64,000 nt of DNA from Aurantiochytrium sp. KH105 (taxonomy: Eukaryota > Sar > Bigyra > Thraustochytrida > Thraustochytriidae). The notes below the pieces were generated by a model, which made no database searches, was not told where the DNA came from, and was given only the letters and a program-made list of their open reading frames with translations. Numbering within the stretch: the stretch's first letter is position 1; the number at the start of each line of letters is the position of its first letter. Positions 30,352-39,502 of the stretch are shown piece by piece. A program made the translations under genes and the position numbers. The stretch spans positions 372,001-436,000 of the forward strand of contig BGKB01000015.1 in the NCBI GenBank assembly GCA_003116975.1. Direction: 5' to 3'.

Positions 30352-33300
30352 ATGCTCCAGGCGTCGCGTGTGTGCGTCCCAGGCCTCGGCGGGCAGCAGC
30401 AGCGACAACGCGATGAACACGCGTGGATCGAAGTCAAAGCCAAAGTCGCACACGCGCCTCTGGCCAAATTAGACTCTCGAAACGACCCTCTCGCATGCGT
30501 TTTCGTCTCGATTGCAGTTCTTCGAAAATTGCAAGTCATCAACCACAAGTGGGCTGAAGTTGCTACCGCTGGTGGCAAGCACTCCGCTCTCGCGCGCGTC
30601 GTGGCGACTCGTTCTCTTGGCAGAGCCACTTCCCGCGACAACGACGATGCGGAGCTTGAGGGCGATGCCGTGGTGGCTTTGAACCCGATTATGGCCTTCA
30701 ATTTGGGTCTGCGGCCAGGCGTCTCGCACACGATTCGAATGCGGAGGAGATTCTTTGGAGGCGCTACGAGCGAGCAGCCCCCGATTGCTGCGCGAGTTAC
30801 CATTGCACGCGTACGCAGCCCAGCGTCGAGCGGCCATGCCGAGTACGGCCCAGCTCTTCGCGAGTATTTTAGCGTGCCCCGGCTCGTGCGAAAATTCGAT
30901 GTCTTGGCAATCCCAATCCGAGACGCTCTCACCCTGGAGGGTTGTGAGTCCGGCGTCGATATCGATCTTGATGACGACGAGATCGAGCTCAGCAACGAGG
31001 ATGCAGGCGAAGGCGGCCCTGGTGGAGAAAACCACGGCGGACCCGAGGCTTTTGAGGATTATCCGTCCGACTTTTCCGTCTGTGTCGATAGCGCTCTCGA
31101 CGCGCAAGGCCGCGAGCTCCCTTCGCCTCATTCTGTAGTCTACTTTCAGGTGACCGAGCTTTCTGCCACGCTCGAGGCAACCGACACGGAGTCCAAGACT
31201 CCTGCAGGCGCCAAAGGAGTACGCGCAACGCGAGCCTCGGAGGAAGGCATGCTTGTTGATGGCGTTGGTGGAAACACAATGCTTACTCAGGCAGGGGCTG
31301 TGAACTCTCGGGTCCCGGACGCTTCCCAAGTGCTCGACTTTCACTTTGCCGAGCCTGCGCGCGCAGGTGTTCGCGGTGCTGCTTCTGGCGGAGACGATGC
31401 AGGTGATCAGTTGAGCGCTGGTGCCGAAGGCGTCGAGGCTGCGACGGCTCAGAAGGAGCTCCTCAAGGTTCTTCGCGTCGGCACGAACCCGCGCCTTATG
31501 CGACGTCTCAAGCGACTCTCAGTGATGCTCCACGGCGCCAAGGGCACGGGCAAGCGACACATGATTGCCGCTGCCGCTGCCGAACTTGGATTTCACGTTT
31601 ATGAAAGCTCGTTGACCCCTCTTCGGGGCCTTCCGGAAGACCGAGCTGCTAAAAAGCTGCGGCACATCTTGCATGAGGCCACACAAGTGGCGCCCTGCAT
31701 TGTGCACTTGCGGCACTTGCAGGCGCTCGCGCCGCTGGCCCAAGGCTCGGAAAAGCCCGACGACCCTGAACAGGTAGCCAACGTGCTCAAATCATTTTCG
31801 CAGCGCAACTGTCTGCTCGTTGCGAGCACGCAAAGCGCCGAGGACGTGCCGACGGTCGTTCGTGGATGCTTTACGCACGAGGTCAGCATCGAGGCACCGG
31901 ACAAGGATGGGCGGCTCGCCATTCTCGAGTTCCTCACCGATGGCAAGATCCGCTTGGCTTCAGATGTCTCTCTGGAGTCCCTTGCGGTTCGCACGGCAGG
32001 TCGGACGGCGAACGAGCTGCGCGCTCTCTTTGCCAATGCAGCCTGCGCTGTTGCGAACCAGGCCGCAAGTGCGGCCGCCGCCTCAGAGAACGCCCAAACA
32101 GCGAGTCTCGAGGAAGCTTGGTCCAGCGTCATGGTGGGAGCCAATGGCCACGCCTTGAACGGCAGCAATGGGAACGGGCGAGCAATGACCGAAGCGAGCG
32201 TCGCAGACGAAGACGTTGTCGAGCTTTCGCAGGCCGTCATCGACGAGGCATTGGAGGCGCTCCCGAGCGCCGCGGCCATGGATATTGGCGCGCCGAAAAT
32301 CCCGCAGGTCTACTGGAAGGATGTAGGTGGCCTTGGCCACGCCAAGGACGAAATCATGGACATGGTGCAGCTCCCGTTGCAGCACCCAGAGCTTTTTGCG
32401 TCTGGAATGCGCCAGCGCAGCGGTATTCTTCTGTACGGCCCGCCCGGTACGGGCAAAACGTTGCTTGCCAAGGCCGTCGCGACAGAGTGCAACCTCAACT
32501 TTATCAGCGTCAAGGGTCCTGAGTTGCTTGACATGTACATTGGCGAGAGTGAGCGCAAGGTGCGTCAGGTCTTCGAGACGGCACGAAGCGCCAAGCCGTG
32601 CGTTCTCTTCTTTGACGAGCTCGACTCACTGGCACCGCAACGCGGACGGGGCGCCGACTCGGGTGGTGTGATGGATCGTGTTGTGTCGCAGCTTCTCACG
32701 GAGATCGACGGTATGCAGGGTAATGCCGACGTTTTCGTTATTGGTGCGACGAATCGGCCGGACCTGCTCGATCAGAGTCTCTTGCGCCCGGGTCGATTTG
32801 ACCGGCTCATCTACCTTGGCATTTCGCGAGATCGCGACGCACAGCTCAAGATCGTCAAGGCGCTCTCGCGCAAGTTTGTCCTTGATCAAGAGGTTGATCT
32901 CGACGCTTTGGTGGATCGTTGCCCATTCAATTTTACTGGTGCAGACTTTTACGCACTTTGTTCTGGGGCCATGGCGAATGCCTTACAGCGTCGCGTGCGC
33001 GAGATTCAAGAGTTGATTCGTCAGCACCCGGACTCTTCGCTGACGGCGCGCAAGTATTTGGCCACCTTGTCCGAGGACGAGCTCCAGGTCACGGTCAAGA
33101 TGACCGACTATCTCGAATCGCTGCAAAACACGGTTGCGTCTGTGTCCGAGGACGAAATTCGCCATTACGAGTCGCTGCGCGATAAATTTTCCAGCGCGCA
33201 GCAGCAAGATGCCAATCGGCATCACGAGGAAGAGGACCACCACGCAGTCAATGGCGGAGGCAAGCAGGGCAGAGAGGCCAAGCATGACGAGGACCCAGCG

Positions 33301-33495
33301 GCGCCGCATCACAATGGCGATTACCTCCATGCCAATGGAAACGGGGATGCAAACGGTTATGTCAAGGACATGGTGCGACTCTGCCCACATTGTAAAACGC
33401 CAACGCTCAAGGAAGGCGGCTGCGATGCGATGGTATGCCCCGTGTGCACAAAGGAATGGAGTTGGGAAAAGGACGGCGAATCTGCGCGCGCATAG
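30352..33495 (+). CDS. PEX6: PEX6, peroxisomal AAA+ ATPase, with an extra zinc-ribbon-like tail
   Basis: A 1047-residue protein from the first in-frame ATG. An N-terminal region of about 380 residues is followed by a degenerate first AAA domain (GAKGTGKR at 395-402, no acidic Walker B) and a canonical second one (GPPGTGKT 696-703; FFDELDSLAP with D755/E756; GATNRPDLLDQSLLRPGRFDR). Degenerate D1 plus active D2 is typical of PEX6, which with PEX1 extracts ubiquitinated PEX5 from the peroxisome membrane. The surprise is the C-terminus: after a low-complexity His/Asn/Gly linker (about 960-1005) comes CPHCKTP-(T/L/K/E/G)-GGC-DAMVCPVCTKEWSW, with Cys at 1011, 1014, 1024, 1029 and 1032. It resembles the RING2/IBR half-finger of RBR ubiquitin ligases. 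I know of no such tail in animal or yeast PEX6. Confidence 0.9.
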   Translation: MLQASRVCVPGLGGQQQRQRDEHAWIEVKAKVAHAPLAKLDSRNDPLACVFVSIAVLRKLQVINHKWAEVATAGGKHSALARVVATRSLGRATSRDNDDAELEGDAVVALNPIMAFNLGLRPGVSHTIRMRRRFFGGATSEQPPIAARVTIARVRSPASSGHAEYGPALREYFSVPRLVRKFDVLAIPIRDALTLEGCESGVDIDLDDDEIELSNEDAGEGGPGGENHGGPEAFEDYPSDFSVCVDSALDAQGRELPSPHSVVYFQVTELSATLEATDTESKTPAGAKGVRATRASEEGMLVDGVGGNTMLTQAGAVNSRVPDASQVLDFHFAEPARAGVRGAASGGDDAGDQLSAGAEGVEAATAQKELLKVLRVGTNPRLMRRLKRLSVMLHGAKGTGKRHMIAAAAAELGFHVYESSLTPLRGLPEDRAAKKLRHILHEATQVAPCIVHLRHLQALAPLAQGSEKPDDPEQVANVLKSFSQRNCLLVASTQSAEDVPTVVRGCFTHEVSIEAPDKDGRLAILEFLTDGKIRLASDVSLESLAVRTAGRTANELRALFANAACAVANQAASAAAASENAQTASLEEAWSSVMVGANGHALNGSNGNGRAMTEASVADEDVVELSQAVIDEALEALPSAAAMDIGAPKIPQVYWKDVGGLGHAKDEIMDMVQLPLQHPELFASGMRQRSGILLYGPPGTGKTLLAKAVATECNLNFISVKGPELLDMYIGESERKVRQVFETARSAKPCVLFFDELDSLAPQRGRGADSGGVMDRVVSQLLTEIDGMQGNADVFVIGATNRPDLLDQSLLRPGRFDRLIYLGISRDRDAQLKIVKALSRKFVLDQEVDLDALVDRCPFNFTGADFYALCSGAMANALQRRVREIQELIRQHPDSSLTARKYLATLSEDELQVTVKMTDYLESLQNTVASVSEDEIRHYESLRDKFSSAQQQDANRHHEEEDHHAVNGGGKQGREAKHDEDPAAPHHNGDYLHANGNGDANGYVKDMVRLCPHCKTPTLKEGGCDAMVCPVCTKEWSWEKDGESARA

Positions 33496-33903
33496 GCCAC
33501 TGATTTTCAATAAGTAAAGGATTGTTTCTTCTTCTGGTATGGGGTCTATCATCATTATTTCGCTTCTCAAAGTTGTCAGTCCATCCTCATGTCTGCATGC
33601 ACCTTCTTTTCTCCTTTTTCCCGTGTAAGCCTATTCCTTTAGGGGGTGAGGAAGGGTGCGAGACACGCACACTTTTGGGACGTGTATTGAACACATGGGC
33701 AATTCTGCCACGAGCAGAGGAAGACCACCTAAGTAAATTATGAGTCGATGTCGTCAGGATCCGTCTTGACGCTTCAGATGACATTGATCCTTTGCTTGTT
33801 GCTTTTCGGTAAACAGCTTTTGAGCGCAAATCCGAATGGTCTCCTCCGTTTGAAACTCGATTGAAGACGGCCATGAACAAGCCGCTGTAAAGACGCGCTA
33901 TCA
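33496..33903. other. Convergent intergenic region
   Basis: These 408 bp lie between the ends of PEX6 and the small minus-strand gene. No gene is seen. Confidence 0.45.
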
Positions 33904-34338
33904 TCATGCAGTGGACGGAGCAGAAGCCTCGGCCTTTGCTTGCTCGTCAATTTTCTCGCGCATCTTTGTGAGGTGTTCGGCCTCATGGCGGTAGTGCTTG
34001 CACTCGCCAAGGGCCGTCGAGTAGTCCAGCAGCGTCCCGGAGATTCCGCCAATGGCCCAGTACAACTGCGACTTGTAGCGGATAGAAAGCGGAAGGCCGA
34101 TGAGAAGGCCGCCCACGCAGAATTGCCAGTGGTCCAGAAGACACGTCCCATAGTGCAGGTTGGCGTCGTCGATGGCCTTATCGAGCTCCTCGCGCGTCTC
34201 AAAGTGAAACTTGCGCACTGGAAACGGCAACGGCGGCGCCGCGGGCACGGGCGCGGCGGCGCCTGGCTCCGCCGCCGGCCCGCCTGTCGCCGCTGCGTCC
34301 CCCGCCGCGGCGCCTTCCTGCTGCTGCTCCGTGCTCAT
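33904..34338 (-). CDS. Small membrane protein, 144 residues, unknown
   Basis: The ATG is complementary to 34336-34338. The first 40 residues are Ala/Pro/Gln low complexity. Then comes a conserved-looking core: REELDKAIDDANLHYGTCL, a hydrophobic hairpin at about 72-87 and 92-108 (FCVGGLLIGLPLSI, YWAIGGISGTLLDY), and a charged helical tail (ECKHYRHEAEHLTKMREKIDEQ). Cysteines at 66, 74 and 113 are near the membrane. The size and hairpin suggest a mitochondrial or ER accessory subunit, but I cannot name a family. The frame continues upstream through the (GACA)n repeat, but no ATG there is convincing. Confidence 0.6.
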   Translation of the reverse strand: MSTEQQQEGAAAGDAAATGGPAAEPGAAAPVPAAPPLPFPVRKFHFETREELDKAIDDANLHYGTCLLDHWQFCVGGLLIGLPLSIRYKSQLYWAIGGISGTLLDYSTALGECKHYRHEAEHLTKMREKIDEQAKAEASAPSTA

Positions 34339-34390
34339 CGCGCGCGCCCCGTATCCAGGTTTTACTTTACCACTCGCTTCAACTTGTGAC

Positions 34391-34453
<63 letters not shown>

Positions 34454-34454
34454 G
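34391..34454. repeat. (GACA)n microsatellite
   Basis: About 16 uninterrupted copies, about 50 bp upstream of the minus-strand ATG at 34338, i.e. within its likely 5' untranslated region. Confidence 0.95.
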
Positions 34455-34532
34455 TGAGTCGTAAGAAGTAAGCAGCCAGCTCCATCCAGCTCCGGCTCCA
34501 GCTCCAGCTCCAGCGATAGCTCGCGCGCCATC

Positions 34533-34556
34533 TATAGCTAGCTAGCTAGCTATAGC
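34533..34556. repeat. 24-bp perfect palindrome
   Basis: CTATAG, three overlapping AGCTAGCT units, and CTATAG form a sequence identical to its own reverse complement. Flanking CTCGCGC and GCGCGAG words extend the potential stem with a small bulge. Confidence 0.8.
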
Positions 34557-35389
34557 GCGAGGCTCTGGACGCTCACCTCCACGAGCCTTCTCTTCGCCGT
34601 GCAGGCCGCTCGAGCCTCGGCGTCGGGCCTGTCTCAGCACCTGCGACGCCGCGCACCACCCACCACCTCTCGCATCGCGCCCGAGGCCCTCGACCCCCGC
34701 GAGTTATGTTGCTGCTGCCGCTGCTGCCAGCCAGTTCGATGCAGCTGGCGGGCCGATGGCCTCGATGGCGCGATTTCCGGGTTTGGGCCGTCCGTCAGTC
34801 CGCGCGTGGCCGCGCTGTCGGAGAAGATCTTGGCCGCGAGCCCGTGTCTGCTGCAGCTGCAGCCGGCCGGGCAGGCAGAGAGAGGCGAGACGCACGCGGA
34901 GGGAAAAATCGCGCAAGTGGCGCAAAGGCGGCCGGCAAGTGGAGCAAAGGCGGCGGCACAGTGGCGCAAAGGCGGCGGCACAGTGGCGCAAAGGGCCCGC
35001 AAGTGCGGCGCGGCGCCGGCTGCGATAGCGCACTTGGCGCGGCGATAGCGCGGTTGCCGCGGCGGGAATACTCGTGTTGCGCGGCGCGGCGCGAAGTGGA
35101 GAGAGAGGACGATTGACAGAGGGCGCAGGAGCGATTGAGCGATCGATCGTCTCGAGAACAGTGCGCCATCGTGACTGTCGCGCCGTCCCAGCCCGCGCCG
35201 GCGCCGCGCCGCGCGCTGAGCCGCGGAAGCCGCTGCGTCGAGCCTCGCGCGCCGAGTGTCCGCGCCCGCGCGCTCGCCGAGCGCCCGCGCCCCTCCCTCC
35301 CTCGCGCTCGCCGAGCGCCTCACCCGCGCGGGGTGGCGGCCGCGACGCTGCGCTGTGCCATCCATTCCATCCATACCCATCCACGCGAC

Positions 35390-35428
35390 GCTGCGCTCGC
35401 TGCGCTCGCTGCGCTCGCTGCGCTGCGT
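35390..35428. repeat. 9-bp tandem repeat GCTGCGCTC
   Basis: Three full copies plus a partial one, about 190 bp before the ATG at 35616. Confidence 0.75.
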
Positions 35429-35615
35429 TACGCTACGCGACACGACGCTGCGCCACGCTGCGACCGCGAGCTGATCAGCTCTACGCTGCGCGGCGGGGCC
35501 CGCCTGCGAGCCTTTTCTGGTTTCTCTCTTTCGTCCTTTCTGACGCGACGCGCGTCAAGGACGAGGACGAGGACGAGGACGAGGCTTGTGAAGGGAGAGA
35601 ACAAGAGAAGAGAGA

Positions 35616-37772
35616 ATGAGCGCGAACGCGAAGCGAGCAGGGTCCGTGGCCAGCGGGGACGACCCCAAGGCGAAACGGCTGAAAAAGGAGGTCAAGCCCG
35701 GTCAGGGCTTCGACACGCGATGGAAATTCAAGATCGAGCCGCAGCCGCCCAAATTTCCCTTCATGGGCGAGTACTTTGACCTGAATATTTACCTCGTGGA
35801 TACAGACGGAAAACTCATGGTCGACTACGAAGTGCCCATCACACTCGAGCTCTTCGTAGAGGGCGAGTCCATCCCCGTGCAAAACACCATCTCTTCGTCG
35901 CCGTGCATCGAGATCGACCCCTCCACGCCGCCGCTCATCGAGCGAGGCAAGGGCTGCGCCGCGTTGCGCGTAAAGGTGCTCGAGCTCTCGCGCACGCGCG
36001 GGAACCGCAAGTTCTGCTTCATGGTCAAACGTCGCGCAGGCCCGCGCGGCAACCTGCCCCGCGAAGTCAGCCCCGTCATGACGCGAGCCATGCTCGTGGT
36101 CAATGCCCACATTGTCGTCACAAACGAAATGCCCAAGGTGTGGTACAAGGACCAAGGCGGACGCGACAAGTGTATTGATATAGACCTCGAACTTGTCGGC
36201 CCCCACGGCATCGTCACGGGCCAGGAGGTGCCCTTGAAATGTGTTCTTCTCTACGAGGACTTCAAACAGGTTCTGCACCAGGACATTCTGCAGCCTAGTC
36301 CCACCACCGTGCTCAAGATCGGCACCTCGGGGAAAACGCGCGTCCGCTTGCGCATCGAGGACGTTTCCAAAAACCACCAGAGCAAGAACTTTCGCATCCG
36401 CATCGAGCCAGACACCTCAAACAGCCCCGTGCACTTTGACAAGTCCCCGGATGTCACTGGACCCGTCCTTGTGCGCAGCAAGCTCAATCGCCGCCAGAAA
36501 CAGAAAATGATGGAACAGCAAAAGGAAATGGCGGACATGAGTGCCGCCGACGTGGCTGCTGCAAAACTGGTGCTTCCAAACGGCAAGGATGGCGTCCAGG
36601 ACCTGTCCACCTTTAGTCCCCACCTCGCATCGGCCATTTGGTGCGAGCACGCAAGGGATGCCCTCGCTGGCCTGCAGGCCGTTGCCGCCCGCCTTGTTCA
36701 TCAGTACGACTCTACGATCCGCCCGCAGGTTCGCGAGGTCCTCGCCAACCGCAAGGCCGATGGTATCTTTTCGCTCGACTCCATTGGGGGCCACGGTGAC
36801 GACGCGCACTTGCGGCAGGATTCCAACGGCGCCAACAGCGACGCTCTCACCTCGGATTCAAACGACCCAGGCCCTTCAAGACTTCAGCCGACGACCTCGT
36901 CAGGATCCATGCTTCCTTCCACGCGTAGCATGAACGACCAACTTGGCATGCAGCCTTTTGGTGGTGCAGCCGCCACTGCAGGCTCGCTCAATCCTGGTCA
37001 AAGTATTCCCGGGGGCGCACCCGGTGGTGGCGTTCCAGGCCAGCCGGGTGGGCCCGGTATGGCGCAGCAGAGCAACAACACGCTCGACCGCGGCATCTCC
37101 ACATTCTCGATGGCCGGCGTGGAGGACTTTATGCGTGGTACCAGCGCTCTCGTGCGTGGGCTCTCGCTCACCATCGGGGGTGGCGGGAACGGCGGCGGTG
37201 GCAACGGCGGCTACGGTCAAGCTCCCAGCGATCTTCCGCGTGAAATTTCCACGCTCTCCTTTCCGGGCGAGAGCTTCGGGGCAAACTCCCCTCGCTACCC
37301 GCCAGTGTCCACATCGCAGGGTCACCAGCTCGGTGTCTATGGATCGAACCCGTCGTCTATCCACTCCAACAACCCGCGCGGTCCAGGGGGTCCAGGCATG
37401 TCGCAGCAGGGTATGGCTGGTGTTCCCGCCGAGCCCATCAGCATGCGAACGCGCAGGCAAAGGAGTCGGGGTTCCACTGGAGTGGCCTGGATCTGGCGCG
37501 AGGTTTGCGCTGGCAAGGACGGCAACGTCAAGGGTCTCCCCGCGCTTGACAAGAATAAGCGCCTTGTTGGTTTTTACTTTAAGCTCACTGATACGGACGT
37601 CGGCTTTCGAGACGTTGGCAACGCTGGGCTCTCAAATCGTGACATTTCGGCCATTGAGGCTCACTTTGCGGGCATTGATCAGTCCCGAACACCGGCCATT
37701 GCAGAAGTTGCTAGCACGGAGGACGGCTATGACATTGCCAAAGCCTTTTTCCAAACTTCCTTTCCCGCTTGA
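35616..37772 (+). CDS. Possible p53/Rel/CudA-fold DNA-binding protein
   Basis: A 718-residue protein from the ATG at 35616. A basic Lys/Arg patch (AKRLKKEVK) precedes about 270 residues that look like two immunoglobulin-type beta domains, with FKIEPQPPKFPFMGEYFDL, VPITLELFVEGE, CAALRVKVLELSRTRGNRKF, and later VRLRIEDVSKNHQSKNFRIRIE. The last motif recalls the DVTKNHQ-type strand in Dictyostelium CudA and related p53-like transcription factors; family assignment is from memory and tentative. A long Gly/Pro/Ser/Gln-rich middle follows, then a conserved-looking C-terminal domain of about 90 residues (GVAWIWREVCAG, LVGFYFKLTDTDVGFRD). The layout, folded DNA-binding-like domain plus low-complexity middle, fits a transcription factor. 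No intron. Confidence 0.55.
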   Translation: MSANAKRAGSVASGDDPKAKRLKKEVKPGQGFDTRWKFKIEPQPPKFPFMGEYFDLNIYLVDTDGKLMVDYEVPITLELFVEGESIPVQNTISSSPCIEIDPSTPPLIERGKGCAALRVKVLELSRTRGNRKFCFMVKRRAGPRGNLPREVSPVMTRAMLVVNAHIVVTNEMPKVWYKDQGGRDKCIDIDLELVGPHGIVTGQEVPLKCVLLYEDFKQVLHQDILQPSPTTVLKIGTSGKTRVRLRIEDVSKNHQSKNFRIRIEPDTSNSPVHFDKSPDVTGPVLVRSKLNRRQKQKMMEQQKEMADMSAADVAAAKLVLPNGKDGVQDLSTFSPHLASAIWCEHARDALAGLQAVAARLVHQYDSTIRPQVREVLANRKADGIFSLDSIGGHGDDAHLRQDSNGANSDALTSDSNDPGPSRLQPTTSSGSMLPSTRSMNDQLGMQPFGGAAATAGSLNPGQSIPGGAPGGGVPGQPGGPGMAQQSNNTLDRGISTFSMAGVEDFMRGTSALVRGLSLTIGGGGNGGGGNGGYGQAPSDLPREISTLSFPGESFGANSPRYPPVSTSQGHQLGVYGSNPSSIHSNNPRGPGGPGMSQQGMAGVPAEPISMRTRRQRSRGSTGVAWIWREVCAGKDGNVKGLPALDKNKRLVGFYFKLTDTDVGFRDVGNAGLSNRDISAIEAHFAGIDQSRTPAIAEVASTEDGYDIAKAFFQTSFPA

Positions 37773-38378
37773 GTGACTTCTCACCATCCATTTATCCTCT
37801 TCTTTCCGGATCGCTCGTTTCGCTTCGGCGTGAACCTTACTACTCCGTCCACTACATTTCCTTTTCCCAGTCACACTCACGTTTGTTATTCCAAATGCAT
37901 GAATCGAATTGCAGGGCATATACCTATGGATGACACTAGCAGATTTCTTGGCAGCCACAGGCAACCCACAAGAGAGACAGAGAGAAAGAAACAGGATGCT
38001 CTTTTCTCTTTCATTGCCAAGCATGAGGAAAGCTGTCTGCCATAACCTACCTTCCCCTTTTTCCTTGAAAAAGCAAGAAGACCCATCGCCCCATGGACCT
38101 ACTAATAATATCCCTGATCGATCTAAAACCTAACCTAACCTTACGTCGTTTGCAGCTCTGGCGAATCTCGTCATCCTCTACATCTTCTACTACCTCTCCC
38201 GTTCAATCGCATTTTGGCGCTTTCCACGTGCAGGCCAAAGCGATGAAACGCAGATGCCATGGCACGTGCACAAACCGTTTCACTCTTTTGGGACACACTT
38301 CAAGCATCCCACCGTGACACACCCTCTGGCCTGCCTGCATGCCTGCCTGCCTGGGCAAAAACGGATGGGACTCGGACG
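37773..38378. other. Intergenic region between tandem genes
   Basis: These 600 bp hold the 3' region of the upstream gene and the leader of the coiled-coil gene, including a short (TGCC)n run near 38330-38352. An upstream in-frame ATG at 38259 exists. Confidence 0.45.
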
Positions 38379-39170
38379 ATGACGGACGAGCGGAGTGAGC
38401 GGGACGAGCGGGCGTCCTCCGTTGTGACAGAGAGCAGTGGCGCGCTCGCGGATGGGCCGCGCGCGCTGCGTGAGCTCGAGACCCTTGCAGATGCTCTGGC
38501 TGTCAAGGCCGGCGAGCAGGTTCTGCTCGCAAGCCAGGAGCGCGAGGCCTCGCAAGCACGAGGCGAGAGCGCGCTTCTTGCTCGCGTGAACGGCCTCGAA
38601 GCCCAAGTTCGCGCTCTGAGGCACGAGCGTGACGCCTTGCTTGCATCCTCTGGAGCGCGTATGAGCGAGGCGCTCGCGATCGAGAGAGACGCCATTGAGA
38701 CTGCGATTGCGGCTTCGAAACGTGCTCAACGCTATCACGATGAACTTGCCCAAGAGCGTCTCGAAAGCTCTCGACTGGACGAAGCCCTCGCTAGCGTTCA
38801 AGAGACTCTCGAGCACGAACAATCGACACGTGACCTCGAGACAACGCGAGGACTTGATGTTCAGATGGAGCTCGCACAACGTCTTGAGCGCGAAACAGCC
38901 CTCCGACGCGAGCGTGACGAGAGTTTGGCCAAAGTCTCTGCCGCGTTGCAGCGGGAACAACGGCTGCATAGAAAGGCAAAGGAAAAGATCAAGACACACG
39001 AGATGCGCTTGGCTCAGCTCGATGACGTGAACTTGGAGAACGCCACGCTAAAGGAAAACCTCGAGGAAATGCGTCGACTTCTTCGCGCGGTCTCAAAGCA
39101 GAAGCCACTCTTTGATCGGATTCATCGACTCGAGCGCAAGCATGGTGCAGCTCAGCGCACCCTCGTATGA
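38379..39170 (+). CDS. Coiled-coil protein, 263 residues
   Basis: I chose the ATG at 38379 (MTDERSERDE) because the 40 residues from the alternative ATG at 38259 include a translated TGCC repeat and look like leader. The rest is almost one continuous coiled coil rich in Glu, Arg, Leu and Ala (LAQERLESSRLDEALASVQETL; LRRERDESLAKVSAALQREQ), ending in a basic tail. No other domain. Its position among flagellar candidates makes a cytoskeletal role possible, but coiled coils are uninformative. Confidence 0.6.
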   Translation: MTDERSERDERASSVVTESSGALADGPRALRELETLADALAVKAGEQVLLASQEREASQARGESALLARVNGLEAQVRALRHERDALLASSGARMSEALAIERDAIETAIAASKRAQRYHDELAQERLESSRLDEALASVQETLEHEQSTRDLETTRGLDVQMELAQRLERETALRRERDESLAKVSAALQREQRLHRKAKEKIKTHEMRLAQLDDVNLENATLKENLEEMRRLLRAVSKQKPLFDRIHRLERKHGAAQRTLV

Positions 39171-39502
39171 CCGATCGAGACCAAGCAGTGTCTGTCATGA
39201 AGCACGAGGCGTGGGAAACGAGAGAATCCGAGATGGAGACGGGGAGAGAGAGAGAGAGAGAGAGAGGAACAATAATTCTAACAAGGTAGGTTCAATAGAT
39301 CTACTTTGCTACGCTTCTTAATTGGTGGCTGCTCGACTTCTGTCTGCCTGCCTGCGAGCCAGCCTACCTTTGCGCAAACGCGAAATGCCTCGTAATAGTT
39401 TCCACGCGCAAAATGTGCAATAGAAGAGAGCGCGAAAACATAAAGTGAAGTGGTCACTTTCGTCTCAAAGCATCATGATGGCTAATGGCTTGGTCGGCCT
39501 AC
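39171..39502. other. Convergent intergenic region
   Basis: A 330-bp stretch with a (GA)n run near 39243-39267 and no gene seen. Confidence 0.45.

Larger units (their letters stand above)
34339..35615. promoter_or_regulatory. Divergent promoter region with repeats and a palindrome
   Basis: This 1.3-kb region separates two divergent starts. It is very GC-rich. It holds the (GACA)n array, a 24-bp perfect palindrome, a GATCGATC word at 35141, a 9-bp tandem repeat near 35390, and GAGGAC repeats just before the 35616 ATG. Confidence 0.45.
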
